Assembly (NCBI GenBank): GCA_035573435.1
Contig: DATMZR010000019.1
Location: 62,001-126,000 of the forward strand
Length of the DNA: 64,000 nucleotides
Direction: 5' to 3'
Origin: Solirubrobacterales bacterium
Lineage (GTDB): Bacteria; Actinomycetota; Thermoleophilia; Solirubrobacterales; 70-9
Shown: positions 15,436-26,794 of the stretch, in pieces
How the letters are laid out: every line of letters begins with the position of its first letter
Numbering within the stretch: position 1 is the stretch's first letter
Translations under genes and position numbers: made by a program
Notes under the pieces: generated by a model
The model's database searches: none
What the model saw: only the letters and a program-made list of their open reading frames with translations
What the model was told of the DNA's origin: nothing

Positions 15436-16446
15436 ATGAGGATCTGGGTGGACATGAGCGCGCCGGCGCACGTCCTCGTGCTCAGGCCGATCATCGCCCG
15501 TTTACGGGACGCCGGTCACCATGTCCAGGTCACCTCCCGGGAGTACGCGCAGACGCAGGAGCTGCTGGAGCTCCAGGGCATCGAGCACACGCCGATCGGG
15601 CGTCACGGCGGCGCCTCCCGGGCCCAGAAGCTGCTCAGGTTGATGCAGCGCACGCCGATGATGCGGCGGTTCGGCAAGGGCCGGGGGTTCGAGCTTGCCC
15701 TTGGGCACGGCTCGTACGACCTGGCGATGGCCGCGAGGTCGCTGGGCATCCCCGAGGTGAACATGCACGACTACGAGTTCGCGGTCATGCAGCATCGGAT
15801 CGCCTGCCGGCTCGCGACCCGGGTGATCTTCCCCGACTCGGTTCCCCCCGAGCGGCTGCGGCGCTACGGGGTCGGGCTGGAGAAGCTTCGCCAATACCCG
15901 GGCCTCAAGGAGGAGTACTACCTGGCGGACTTCGAGCCCGATCCGGGCGTGCTCGAGGGTCTCGGCGTCGACAGCCGGCGGGTCGTGGTCGTGGTCCGGC
16001 CGCCACCGGACGTCTCGCTGTACCACCGCAGATCCAATCCGCTCTTCCCGCAGGTTCTCGCCCGGCTTGGAGCCGATCCCGGGGTCCACGCGGTCGTTCT
16101 GCCCCGCACGGACGCCCAGCGAAGCCACCTGAAGAGCCTGGATCTTCCGTCGTTGATCGTCGCCGAAGGGGCCGTCGAGGCGCAGAGCCTGGTGGCGCTC
16201 GGCGATCTGGTCGTCTCGGCCGGAGGGACGATGAACCGCGAGGCTGCGGCGCTGGGAACGCCGGTCTACACGACTTTTGCGGGCAGGCTCGGTGGCGTCG
16301 ACGAGGCGCTGATTCGCGCTGGACGCCTGCGCCCGCTGACCGATTCCGGGGACCTCGTGCTCGAGAAGCGACGCGTCGGGAACGGTCAGGCCACGCTCCG
16401 CGACCCCTCCCTCCTGGTCGACCTCGTCCTGAGTGCGGTTGAGTGA
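15436..16446 (+). CDS. DUF354 family protein (GT-B-like fold)
   Basis: This 336-residue protein fits DUF354, a family related by fold to UDP-GlcNAc 2-epimerases and GT-B glycosyltransferases, found mainly in archaea and some bacteria. The N-terminal signature is MRIWVDMSAPAHVLVLRPI, followed by GHHVQVTSREY. The first half ends with YPGLKEEYYLADFEPD and the second with VSAGGTMNREAAALGTPVY, which resembles the nucleotide-sugar end of these enzymes. No reaction is known. It lies 42 bases upstream of a WecA-like transferase, so a role in cell-envelope glycan synthesis is plausible but inferred. A TAGCGT element lies 14 bases before the ATG. Confidence 0.82.
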   Translation: MRIWVDMSAPAHVLVLRPIIARLRDAGHHVQVTSREYAQTQELLELQGIEHTPIGRHGGASRAQKLLRLMQRTPMMRRFGKGRGFELALGHGSYDLAMAARSLGIPEVNMHDYEFAVMQHRIACRLATRVIFPDSVPPERLRRYGVGLEKLRQYPGLKEEYYLADFEPDPGVLEGLGVDSRRVVVVVRPPPDVSLYHRRSNPLFPQVLARLGADPGVHAVVLPRTDAQRSHLKSLDLPSLIVAEGAVEAQSLVALGDLVVSAGGTMNREAAALGTPVYTTFAGRLGGVDEALIRAGRLRPLTDSGDLVLEKRRVGNGQATLRDPSLLVDLVLSAVE

Positions 16447-16488
16447 GCCTTAGAAGCGTGGGCTACCCTCGCCGACCGACCGACCGCG

Positions 16489-17778
16489 ATGCTCGCTGAC
16501 GGAAGACCCGATGCGATCGACGGGCTGTTCGCCTTCTTGACGGCTCTTTCGATCGCCTGGCTGCTGGTCCCTTTGACCGAGGCGGCCGCGCGCCGGCTGA
16601 ACGCGATCGACAAGCCCCGGGAGCGCAGCCTGCACGAGGCGCCGACGCCCAAATTGGGGGGCCTGGCGATCCTCTGCGGAGTGCTGGTCGCCGGCGTCCT
16701 CTTCCTGCCCTGGGCGCCCCTGACGAGAGCGATCCTGGGCGGCGCCGCGGTGATCGCCCTTGTGGGGGTGCTCGACGACGTCTTCGACCTGCCGGCCGGT
16801 GCGAAGCTCGCGGGCCAGGTCGGCGCCGCCATGATCCCGGTCTTCAGCGGCGTTTGGGTCAGTGACTTCACCCTGCCGTTCGTGGGCGCCGTCCAGCTCG
16901 ACGACGTGCTGTTCCGTGACGTCCCCCTGCTCGGCAACGTCAAGGTGGGCCACGTCCTCACCGTGGTCGGCTTCGTGGCGGTGATGAACGTGATCAACTT
17001 CATCGACGGTGTCGACGGGCTGGCCGCGGGCGTCTGCGTGATCTCCGCGGGCACCTTCGCGATCATCGCTCTGTCGCTCGATCGCCCGGGGGCGGGGGTG
17101 CTGGCCGCGGCCACCGCCGGCGGCTCGCTGGGCTTCCTGCGGCACGGGTTCCCGCCTGCGTCCAGCTTCATGGGGGACACGGGCTCAAACCTGCTCGGCT
17201 ACCTGCTCGCCACGGTCGCGGTGCTGGGCGCCCTGAAGACGAACGCCGTCGTCGCCCTGTTCTTCCCGCTGATCGTGCTTGCAGTGCCCATCCTCGACGG
17301 CGGCTTCGTGGTCGCCAAGCGGCTCAAGTACCGGCGCCCGGTGTATTCGGCCGACCGCTGGCACTTCCACCACCGGATGGCGAACATCGGCTTCTCGCAG
17401 CGGCGCACGCTGGCCTACCTGTATGGCTGGGTCGCGATCCTGGCGGGGCTGGCGCTCGCGCTTCGGTTCGTCCCCTACAGCGACAACCACGGCAATTTCC
17501 ACGCCGGCTGGACGGTGCTGATCGTGGTCTGCAGCCTGGCCGCGCTCGCCGCCAGCGTCTACCTGGTGATCCTGCTCGAGATCCTCAAGCTGCGTCGCTT
17601 CCGCCTCCGCCAGCTGGTCGGGTTGCGCGGCCCGGCCGCGCCCGCGCCTGAGGAGGTTGACGCGGGCGTCGCACGCGAGCTGGAGACGGGCAGCTTCGCC
17701 GCGCTCAACCCCGAGACGGGTGAATTCGAGGCGATCGACCCCGACACGGGGGAGTTCGAGGTGGTGGAGCAGCAGTGA
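16489..17778 (+). CDS. WecA/TagO-like polyprenyl-phosphate sugar-1-phosphate transferase
   Basis: This 429-residue membrane enzyme of the MraY/WecA superfamily transfers a sugar-1-phosphate, usually GlcNAc-1-P from UDP-GlcNAc, to undecaprenyl phosphate. That starts a cell-wall polymer. Motifs in order: HEAPTPKLGGLAI, VGVLDDVFDLPA (catalytic Asp pair), VINFIDGVDGLAAG, FMGDTGSNLLGY and DRWHFHHRM (the HIHH-type loop of WecA/TagO rather than MraY). About ten hydrophobic segments are visible. The C-terminal tail of about 35 residues carries three near-repeats of xPxTGEFExx (ETGSFAALN, PETGEFEAID, PDTGEFEVVE), which the family does not need. It lies between DUF354 and the atp operon, the usual actinobacterial position for this gene. 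Confidence 0.92.
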   Translation: MLADGRPDAIDGLFAFLTALSIAWLLVPLTEAAARRLNAIDKPRERSLHEAPTPKLGGLAILCGVLVAGVLFLPWAPLTRAILGGAAVIALVGVLDDVFDLPAGAKLAGQVGAAMIPVFSGVWVSDFTLPFVGAVQLDDVLFRDVPLLGNVKVGHVLTVVGFVAVMNVINFIDGVDGLAAGVCVISAGTFAIIALSLDRPGAGVLAAATAGGSLGFLRHGFPPASSFMGDTGSNLLGYLLATVAVLGALKTNAVVALFFPLIVLAVPILDGGFVVAKRLKYRRPVYSADRWHFHHRMANIGFSQRRTLAYLYGWVAILAGLALALRFVPYSDNHGNFHAGWTVLIVVCSLAALAASVYLVILLEILKLRRFRLRQLVGLRGPAAPAPEEVDAGVARELETGSFAALNPETGEFEAIDPDTGEFEVVEQQ

Positions 17779-17803
17779 GGTCCGGGGAGCACGCCGTTTC
17801 GGA

Positions 17804-17840
17804 TATATTCGCCGCGCCGCCTGGAACCGGCTTCAGCCGG
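17804..17840 (+). promoter_or_regulatory. Candidate atp operon promoter and leader hairpin
   Basis: GGATATATT contains a TATATT -10 candidate (17804-17809) 102 bases upstream of atpZ. It is followed by a hairpin CCGGCT-TC-AGCCGG (17827-17840). This is the most AT-rich spot in the gap between the WecA-like gene and atpZ. No good -35 is visible, and read-through from upstream is also possible. Confidence 0.45.
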
Positions 17841-17911
17841 GGCTGAGCGGCTATCTGTTCCTTGGAGACCAATCGACCGACGAGTGTCTCGTCCCGAGTT
17901 CGAAAGCCCGG

Positions 17912-18109
17912 ATGAACGACGGCCCACCCAGCAGGGCGGATGCCGCCGCGGCTGGAGGCCTGCTCCTGGGGACGATGGTCGCCTGTGCCGCAGCCGGGTT
18001 CGGGCTCGGCTCGCTCGTGGGTCTCGCAGTCCCGGCCGGCCTGGTGGGGCTGTTCGCGGGGGCCGTCGTGGGATTTGCCCTTGTCTACGCTCGCTTTAGA
18101 AGGATCTAG
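17912..18109 (+). CDS. AtpZ/AtpI-type small membrane protein of the ATP synthase operon
   Basis: This 65-residue protein has two hydrophobic helices (AAGGLLLGTMVACAAAGFGLG and VPAGLVGLFAGAVVGFALVYA) joined by a short glycine-rich turn and ending in a basic RFRRI. This is the layout of the ATPase gene1/AtpZ family encoded at the front of atp operons, linked in other bacteria to assembly or Mg2+/Ca2+ transport for the synthase. The ATG at 17912 has no clear ribosome binding site. Four bases separate its stop from the proposed start of the next gene. Identification rests on size, topology and position. Confidence 0.7.
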   Translation: MNDGPPSRADAAAAGGLLLGTMVACAAAGFGLGSLVGLAVPAGLVGLFAGAVVGFALVYARFRRI

Positions 18110-18113
18110 CCGG

Positions 18114-18491
18114 CTGGACGGCAGCCGGCGAACGGTCTTCGCGCTCGGCTACGCCGACCTGGTGCTGCTGGCGCTCGCCTTGCCGGTCTTCCTGCTCGCC
18201 GGCTGGCCACTCGGCGGTTACGCGGTCGCTGCCGGGGCCTGGCTCGCCCAGCGGGCGATCCAAAGCTGGGCCTCGCGCCGCGCCATTGGCGCCCAGAAGC
18301 GCGGCGACCGAAGGACGGCCCTCGGGGTCATGGCCGCGGCCACGCTGACGCGCGTCTGGCTGATCACGCTCGCCGTGCTGCTGGTGGGGCTGGCGGAGCG
18401 TGAGGCGGGGCTTGCGGCCGCCGTGCTCTCGGCGGCCCTGTTCACGGTCTATCTGGCGACCCAGTTCGCCACTCGGCTGCTGGGTCCTTGA
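18114..18491 (+). CDS. AtpI-like ATP synthase assembly membrane protein
   Basis: This is a hydrophobic protein of about 125 residues with four likely membrane helices ([70 protein letters not shown]), the size and topology of AtpI. AtpI helps assemble the c-ring in other bacteria but is poorly conserved, and it lies just before atpB. The start is not settled. AGAAGGA lies 9 bases before a CTG at 18114, and TTG codons at 18075 and 18081 inside atpZ are alternatives; no ATG or GTG fits. It contains the helix-loop motif ASRRAIGAQKRGDRRTA, which is positively charged. Confidence 0.65.
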   Translation: MDGSRRTVFALGYADLVLLALALPVFLLAGWPLGGYAVAAGAWLAQRAIQSWASRRAIGAQKRGDRRTALGVMAAATLTRVWLITLAVLLVGLAEREAGLAAAVLSAALFTVYLATQFATRLLGP

Positions 18492-18567
18492 TGATGGCGT
18501 CGAGCAGAGCGGGCGCAGCCCGCGAGTGCGAGGCGACAGGCTGGTGGATGTGGGGGTGGCCCGGCCG

Positions 18568-19476
18568 ATGAGGACTCGGACCAAGGTCCTGCTGGGCGTT
18601 GCCGGCTACATCGCCGTGGCCGTCCTGCTCGTGGTGATCTTCGGCAACGAGGGCAAGAACGACGAGTTCAAGCCCCAGGACGAGTTCAAGCTCGAGCCGT
18701 GGCTCAGCATCAAGGTGGGCGGGATCGACTTCAGCATCAACCGGGCGGTCTTCTACCTGGCGCTGGCGTGCGGCCTGACGATCGCGGTGATGGTGTGGAT
18801 CTCGCGGCGCATGCAGCAGAAGCCGAACAAGGTCCAGACGGCGATCGAGCTGGCCTATGACCTGACGCGCAACAACATCACGGGCTCGAACCTCGACCAG
18901 CGCACCGCGACCAAGTGGTTCCCGTTCCTGGCGACGCTGTTCTTCTTCCTCTGGTTCTCGAACGTGATCGGCTATCTGCCGCTGCCCACGAACACCGCCG
19001 AGACGGTGAACATCTTCGGCCTCGAGCTGCCGACCTTCTCGATCTACGCCGCCACGGCGAACATCTCGGTGCCGCTTGCCCTGACGCTCGTCGTTTGGAT
19101 CTCCTACAACGTCGAGGGGATCCGCGCCAAGGGCTTCTTCCCCTACTTCAGGAGCTGGCTGCCGCCGGGCCTGGAGGACATGAACCCGGTGGGCAAGGGC
19201 CTGATCTTCGTGATCGAGGTGATCTCGCACTTCGTGCGCCTGATCTCGCTCTCGGTGCGGCTGTTCGCGAACATCCTCGCCGGACACCTGCTGCTCCTGT
19301 TCATGGGCGGCGGGCTGGCCGTGCTGCTTGGTCTCGCCGCCCTGGGCGCGCTGACCTTCCCGCTTGCCTTCCTGTTCTTCGTCTTGGAGCTTGGCCTGAT
19401 CGCCACGCTGCAGGCGTTTATCTTCTCGATGCTTACCGCGATCTACCTCGGCGGGGCGACCGCCGAAAGCCACTGA
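18568..19476 (+). CDS. atpB: ATP synthase Fo subunit a
   Basis: Subunit a (302 residues) is the membrane stator that forms the two proton half-channels next to the c-ring. After an N-terminal anchor ([19 protein letters not shown]) and an extracytoplasmic loop come the family helices. The signature [14 protein letters not shown] contains the essential arginine, and the last helix carries [19 protein letters not shown]. The ATG at 18568 follows GGGGGTGG by 9 bases. The gene stands third in atpZ-I-B-E-F-H-A-G-D-C, and the downstream atpE is 13 bases away. Confidence 0.96.
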   Translation: MRTRTKVLLGVAGYIAVAVLLVVIFGNEGKNDEFKPQDEFKLEPWLSIKVGGIDFSINRAVFYLALACGLTIAVMVWISRRMQQKPNKVQTAIELAYDLTRNNITGSNLDQRTATKWFPFLATLFFFLWFSNVIGYLPLPTNTAETVNIFGLELPTFSIYAATANISVPLALTLVVWISYNVEGIRAKGFFPYFRSWLPPGLEDMNPVGKGLIFVIEVISHFVRLISLSVRLFANILAGHLLLLFMGGGLAVLLGLAALGALTFPLAFLFFVLELGLIATLQAFIFSMLTAIYLGGATAESH

Positions 19477-19489
19477 AAAGGAGCTCTTC

Positions 19490-19768
19490 ATGGATCTGTT
19501 GCTACCGATTGCCCAGGCCAGTGACGGAATCACCGACACAGGCATCACGGACGCCGGCAAGGCGATCGCACTGGGGGTGGGCGCCGGCCTCGGGTCGATC
19601 GGGGCGGGCATCGGGATCGGCATCATCTTCGGGAAGGAGATCGAGTCGGTGGCCCGCCAGCCAGAGATGAAGGACGAGCTTCAGGCGATCCGCTGGCTGG
19701 GGTTCGCGCTCACCGAGGCGGTCGCCTTCTACACGTTCATCTTCGGCCTGATCGCCTTCTTCCTCTAA
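19490..19768 (+). CDS. atpE: ATP synthase Fo subunit c
   Basis: This 92-residue subunit forms the proton-driven rotor ring. Two hydrophobic helices are joined by the polar loop [11 protein letters not shown], which touches gamma and epsilon. The first has the glycine motif [20 protein letters not shown] needed for tight packing. The ion-binding carboxylate is Glu76 in [13 protein letters not shown]; the residues around it suit H+ rather than Na+. About 20 extra residues precede the first helix. A good ribosome site (AAAAGGAG) lies before the ATG, as expected for the subunit made in the highest copy number. Confidence 0.96.
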   Translation: MDLLLPIAQASDGITDTGITDAGKAIALGVGAGLGSIGAGIGIGIIFGKEIESVARQPEMKDELQAIRWLGFALTEAVAFYTFIFGLIAFFL

Positions 19769-19771
19769 GCC

Positions 19772-20347
19772 TTGGACGGGCTCGGCGACATAGGCGCGGT
19801 TCTGCTCGTCGCAGACGAGGGGGGAAGCTTCCTTGTCTCCCCGGCCCTTGGGCTGATGATCTGGACCCTGGCCCTGTTCGGGTTCACGATGTGGGTGTTG
19901 AGCAGGGTCGCCCTGCCGAGGATCGGCGAGGCGCTCGAGCGGCGGGCGAACGCGATCCGGGACAGCATCGAAGCGGCCGAGGCCCAGCGTCGCGAGGCCG
20001 ACGAGCTGCTGAGCGAGTACCGCGAGCGCCTCAAGGAGGCCCGCGAGCAGGCGGAGGACATCGTGGCGCGCGCCCGCAAGGCTGCCGAGGCCGGGACGGC
20101 CGAGGCGGTTTCCGAGGGCAAGGAGAAGCGCGAGGAGCTGGTGGCCGCGGCCCGCCGCGACATCGAGATCGAGACACGCCGCTCGCTGGAGCGGATCCGC
20201 AAGGAGGTGGCCGACCTCACCGTGCTCGCCACGGAGAAGGTGACCCGCAAGACGCTCGACTCCGAGGACCACAAGCGCCTGATCGACGAGGCGCTCGCCG
20301 AAGTCGACTTCTCGGCCCTGGCCGGCAACGGGGGTTCGGAGAGCTAG
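19772..20347 (+). CDS. atpF: ATP synthase Fo subunit b
   Basis: The 191-residue subunit b forms the peripheral stalk that stops F1 from turning with the rotor. One N-terminal membrane helix (LGLMIWTLALFGFTMWVL) is followed by a long charged, alanine-rich coiled coil (ERRANAIRDSIEAAEAQRREADELL and onward) that reaches F1. The TTG at 19772 is the best start; it is 3 bases after atpE and has no strong ribosome site, so re-initiation after atpE is likely. Its stop overlaps the GTG of atpH (TAGTG). Confidence 0.93.
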   Translation: MDGLGDIGAVLLVADEGGSFLVSPALGLMIWTLALFGFTMWVLSRVALPRIGEALERRANAIRDSIEAAEAQRREADELLSEYRERLKEAREQAEDIVARARKAAEAGTAEAVSEGKEKREELVAAARRDIEIETRRSLERIRKEVADLTVLATEKVTRKTLDSEDHKRLIDEALAEVDFSALAGNGGSES

Positions 20348-20880
20348 TGGAGGAGATTGCCCGGGTCTACGCCGAGGCCCTGTTCGAGGCCGCACGTGAC
20401 AACGACAAGCTCGATGCGATTCACGAGCAGCTTGACCAGTTCGCCCACGCCGTTGCGGAGAATCGCGACCTTCAGGTCTTCCTCTTCAGCCCCTATTTCT
20501 CCTCGGCCGAGAAGCGGGAGGGAATCTCGCGCGCGGTCTCAGGCGCCGAGCCGGAACTGACAAACTTCCTCGAGCTGCTCGCCGAGAAGCACCGGATGCC
20601 GGCGATCTTCCGCATCCGGGCTCGGTTCGACGAACTGTGGGCGGAAGCGAACAGACGCCTCGAGGTGACGCTGACGAGCGCCATCGAGCTGGACCCGAAG
20701 GTGGTTGAGAGCGTGGGCGCCGAGATCGAGCGTCAGACGAAACGCACCGTCGACCTTCGCACTGAGGTCGACGAAGGGATCCTCGGCGGCCTCCGGCTGC
20801 GGGTCGGCAACATGGTGCTCGACGCCAGCCTCCGCAGCAAGCTGGAAAGACTGAGAAAGGAAGTCGCTCAGGCGGCTTAG
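20347..20880 (+). CDS. atpH: ATP synthase F1 subunit delta
   Basis: Subunit delta (177 residues) joins the peripheral stalk to the top of F1. The N-terminal helical bundle begins IARVYAEALFEAARDNDKLD, typical of the family, and the C-terminal domain includes DEGILGGLRLRVGNMVLDASLRSKL, the most conserved OSCP/delta segment. The start is GTG at 20347, which shares a G with the atpF stop. Unlike the mycobacterial arrangement, delta is not fused to a second b subunit. Confidence 0.94.
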   Translation: MEEIARVYAEALFEAARDNDKLDAIHEQLDQFAHAVAENRDLQVFLFSPYFSSAEKREGISRAVSGAEPELTNFLELLAEKHRMPAIFRIRARFDELWAEANRRLEVTLTSAIELDPKVVESVGAEIERQTKRTVDLRTEVDEGILGGLRLRVGNMVLDASLRSKLERLRKEVAQAA

Positions 20881-20910
20881 CGACAGATTTCGAGAAGGAG
20901 CTAGCCAACC

Positions 20911-22572
<1,662 letters not shown>

Positions 22573-22604
22573 AATCGGTGACTCCTCCCACGACAGCCCG
22601 TCTT

Positions 22605-22706
22605 AGCGGGCTGCAAACCGTCGCCAGCCGGCGTCCTCGCTCGCTCGCGCACTCTTCAAGTGCGCCACGCTCGCTGCGTCCTCGCCTGGCTCGGTTTTCG
22701 CCCGCT
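22605..22706. repeat. Foldback (MITE/REP-like) element between atpA and atpG
   Basis: The outer arms AGCGGGC-TGC-AAACCG (from 22605) and CGGTTTTC-GCCCGCT (to 22706) are inverted copies. The exact middle is a perfect hairpin, GCGCACT-CTTCA-AGTGCGC (22647-22665). A direct repeat, GCGTCCTCGC, flanks the centre (22631 and 22676). The left end also lies in a small hairpin, CAGCCCG-TCTTAG-CGGGCTG (22594-22613). No protein is encoded. The symmetry and site suggest a small mobile or processed element. Confidence 0.65.
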
Positions 22707-22735
22707 GAGTCGCACTGTCGCGGAAGGAGGCACCG

Positions 22736-25181
<2,446 letters not shown>

Positions 25182-25182
<1 letters not shown>

Positions 25183-25601
25183 TGGCTGACGGCCACGACA
25201 AGCTCGAGGCGCAGGTCCTGACCCCCGAGCGCGAGGTCTTCAGCGGCGAGCTCGTGCAGCTCTCGACCCGCACGGCCGTGGGGGAGGTGGGAATTCTCGC
25301 CCGCCACATCCCGATGGTCGCTCGCCTGGTGCCGGCGGAGCTGCGGCTCCACGTCTCCGATTCGGAGATCGAGCGATACGCCCAGGGCGAGGGCTGGCTG
25401 GAGGTGTTCGCCAACCGGGCGCGAGTGCTGATCGCCGAGGCGATTGCGCCCGACCAGCTCGATGCCCGCGAGCTGCGCGAGCGCCTCGACGATGCGCAGC
25501 GGCGCGCCGACGAAGCCGAGGAGGGGTCTGCCACGCACGACGGCGCCCAGCGCGAGGTGGCCCGGTTCCAGGCCTTCCTGGAGATAGCAGAAGCCGGGTA
25601 G
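25182..25601 (+). CDS. atpC: ATP synthase F1 subunit epsilon
   Basis: Epsilon (139 residues) couples rotor to F1 and can brake ATP hydrolysis. The N-terminal beta-sandwich starts LEAQVLTPEREVFSGELVQLSTRTAVGEVGILARHIP, close to the family consensus. The C-terminal part has two helices (AREL RERLDDAQRRADEA and AQREVARFQAFLEIAEAG). The start codon is GTG at 25182, overlapping the atpD stop. It closes the operon, followed by a strong inverted repeat. Confidence 0.95.
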
Positions 25602-25623
25602 GAAAGAGGCCGGCGGGCGGGAA

Positions 25624-25661
25624 GCAGTCCGCGGTGGGGCGCACCGCGTGACGCGGACTGC
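25624..25661. terminator. Long inverted repeat after the atp operon
   Basis: GCAGTCCGCG (25624-25633) and CGCGGACTGC (25652-25661) are perfect 10-bp arms, with an inner dyad GCGGTG-GGGCG-CACCGC. A very stable hairpin can form 22 bases after atpC. There is no T-tract, so it may be a non-canonical terminator or a processing site. Its last base begins the CATACT -10 candidate of the next gene. Confidence 0.6.
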
Positions 25662-25672
25662 ATACTGCCTCG

Positions 25673-26794
25673 ATGATGGAGCGGACGCTGACGGAAGAGC
25701 TGATCGCGTACGACACCTCCCAGCCGGACGGCATCAGGCTGTGCGCGGGATTCGTCAAGGGCTGGTTGGAGTCGCGCGACATCGTGGCGCGCCAGATCGG
25801 GGTTCGCGACCTGCCCGTGACCATGGCGGAGGTGGGGCCGGCGGACGCCTCACAGACCGTGTTGCTCCATGGGCATCTGGATGTGGTCCCGGGGCGGCCG
25901 GAGCAGTTCACCCCCCGCCTGGAGGGAGAGCGACTGTACGGGCGCGGCGCCTACGACATGAAGGGCGCGCTCGCCTGCCTGCTGCTGGCGCTCGCTGACC
26001 TGCGCAAGCAGGACCAGGTGCGGGTGCGACTGGGGATCGTTCCCGACGAGGAGGCCGAGGAGGAGACGGACCGGGGGGGCGACCGGCTGGTCGAGGCGGG
26101 CTTCCTCGGCGATTTCGCCATCACCGGGGAGCCCACCGACATGCAGGTCGGGATCGCGGCGAAGGGAGTGCTCGCCATGCGGATCGAGGTGCTCGGACAC
26201 GCGGCTCACGGGGCGACTCCGTGGCTCGGCGAGAACGCGATCCTTCGTGCCTACGAGGTGTTCCGTGAGCTCGAGTCGCTACCGTTTGCCAGCCGGAGCT
26301 CGGAGCTCTTCGACCGGCCGTCGATCAACCTCGGCCGCATCCTCGGCGGCGACGCCCTGAACAAGGTCCCCGACACCTGCTTCATAGACGTGGACGTGCG
26401 CTACCTGCCAGAGCAGGACCCGGACGAGATCCTCGCGGAGGTCGCCGGGCTGCCGCGCGCCCGAGTGATCTCGACCTTCTCGCGCCCGCCGGTCGTTGTC
26501 GACCCCGACTCGCCATACGTGACGGCCCTCCGCTCCTCTGCCGCCCCGCATACGGACGGCCAGGCTTGGGGGGTCGTGGGCCGCGACGGGGCCTCCGATG
26601 CGGTCTCGTTCCTTCGCGTGGGAATCCCAGCCGTTGAGTTCGGGCCGCACGGCGGCGGCCACCATGGGCCTGACGAGTGGGTATCGGTCCCCTCCCTTGC
26701 CAGCTACCGCAAGGCCATCGTCGACTTCGTCACCGGGCTTCCACACGCGCTCGCCGGCGAGCCTCGCGATCCCTCCGAGGCTGGCGGCCGTTGA
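25673..26794 (+). CDS. M20 family metallopeptidase (ArgE/DapE/carboxypeptidase-like)
   Basis: This 373-residue zinc-dependent amidohydrolase of clan MH has its metal-ligand motifs in order: HGHLDVVP (His, Asp), GRGAYDMKGALA (bridging Asp), PDEEAEEE (catalytic Glu and ligand), TGEPTD (Glu/Asp ligand) and FGPHGGGHHGPDEWV (final His). The central dimerisation or lid domain begins at about residue 165 with VGIAAKGVLAMRIEVLGHAAHGATP. The family covers acetylornithine and succinyl-diaminopimelate deacylases and dipeptidases, and the exact substrate cannot be read. CATACT lies 6 bases before the ATG, so a leaderless transcript is possible. The stop overlaps the LCP gene start (TTGA), an unusual partnership. 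Confidence 0.88.
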   Translation: MMERTLTEELIAYDTSQPDGIRLCAGFVKGWLESRDIVARQIGVRDLPVTMAEVGPADASQTVLLHGHLDVVPGRPEQFTPRLEGERLYGRGAYDMKGALACLLLALADLRKQDQVRVRLGIVPDEEAEEETDRGGDRLVEAGFLGDFAITGEPTDMQVGIAAKGVLAMRIEVLGHAAHGATPWLGENAILRAYEVFRELESLPFASRSSELFDRPSINLGRILGGDALNKVPDTCFIDVDVRYLPEQDPDEILAEVAGLPRARVISTFSRPPVVVDPDSPYVTALRSSAAPHTDGQAWGVVGRDGASDAVSFLRVGIPAVEFGPHGGGHHGPDEWVSVPSLASYRKAIVDFVTGLPHALAGEPRDPSEAGGR

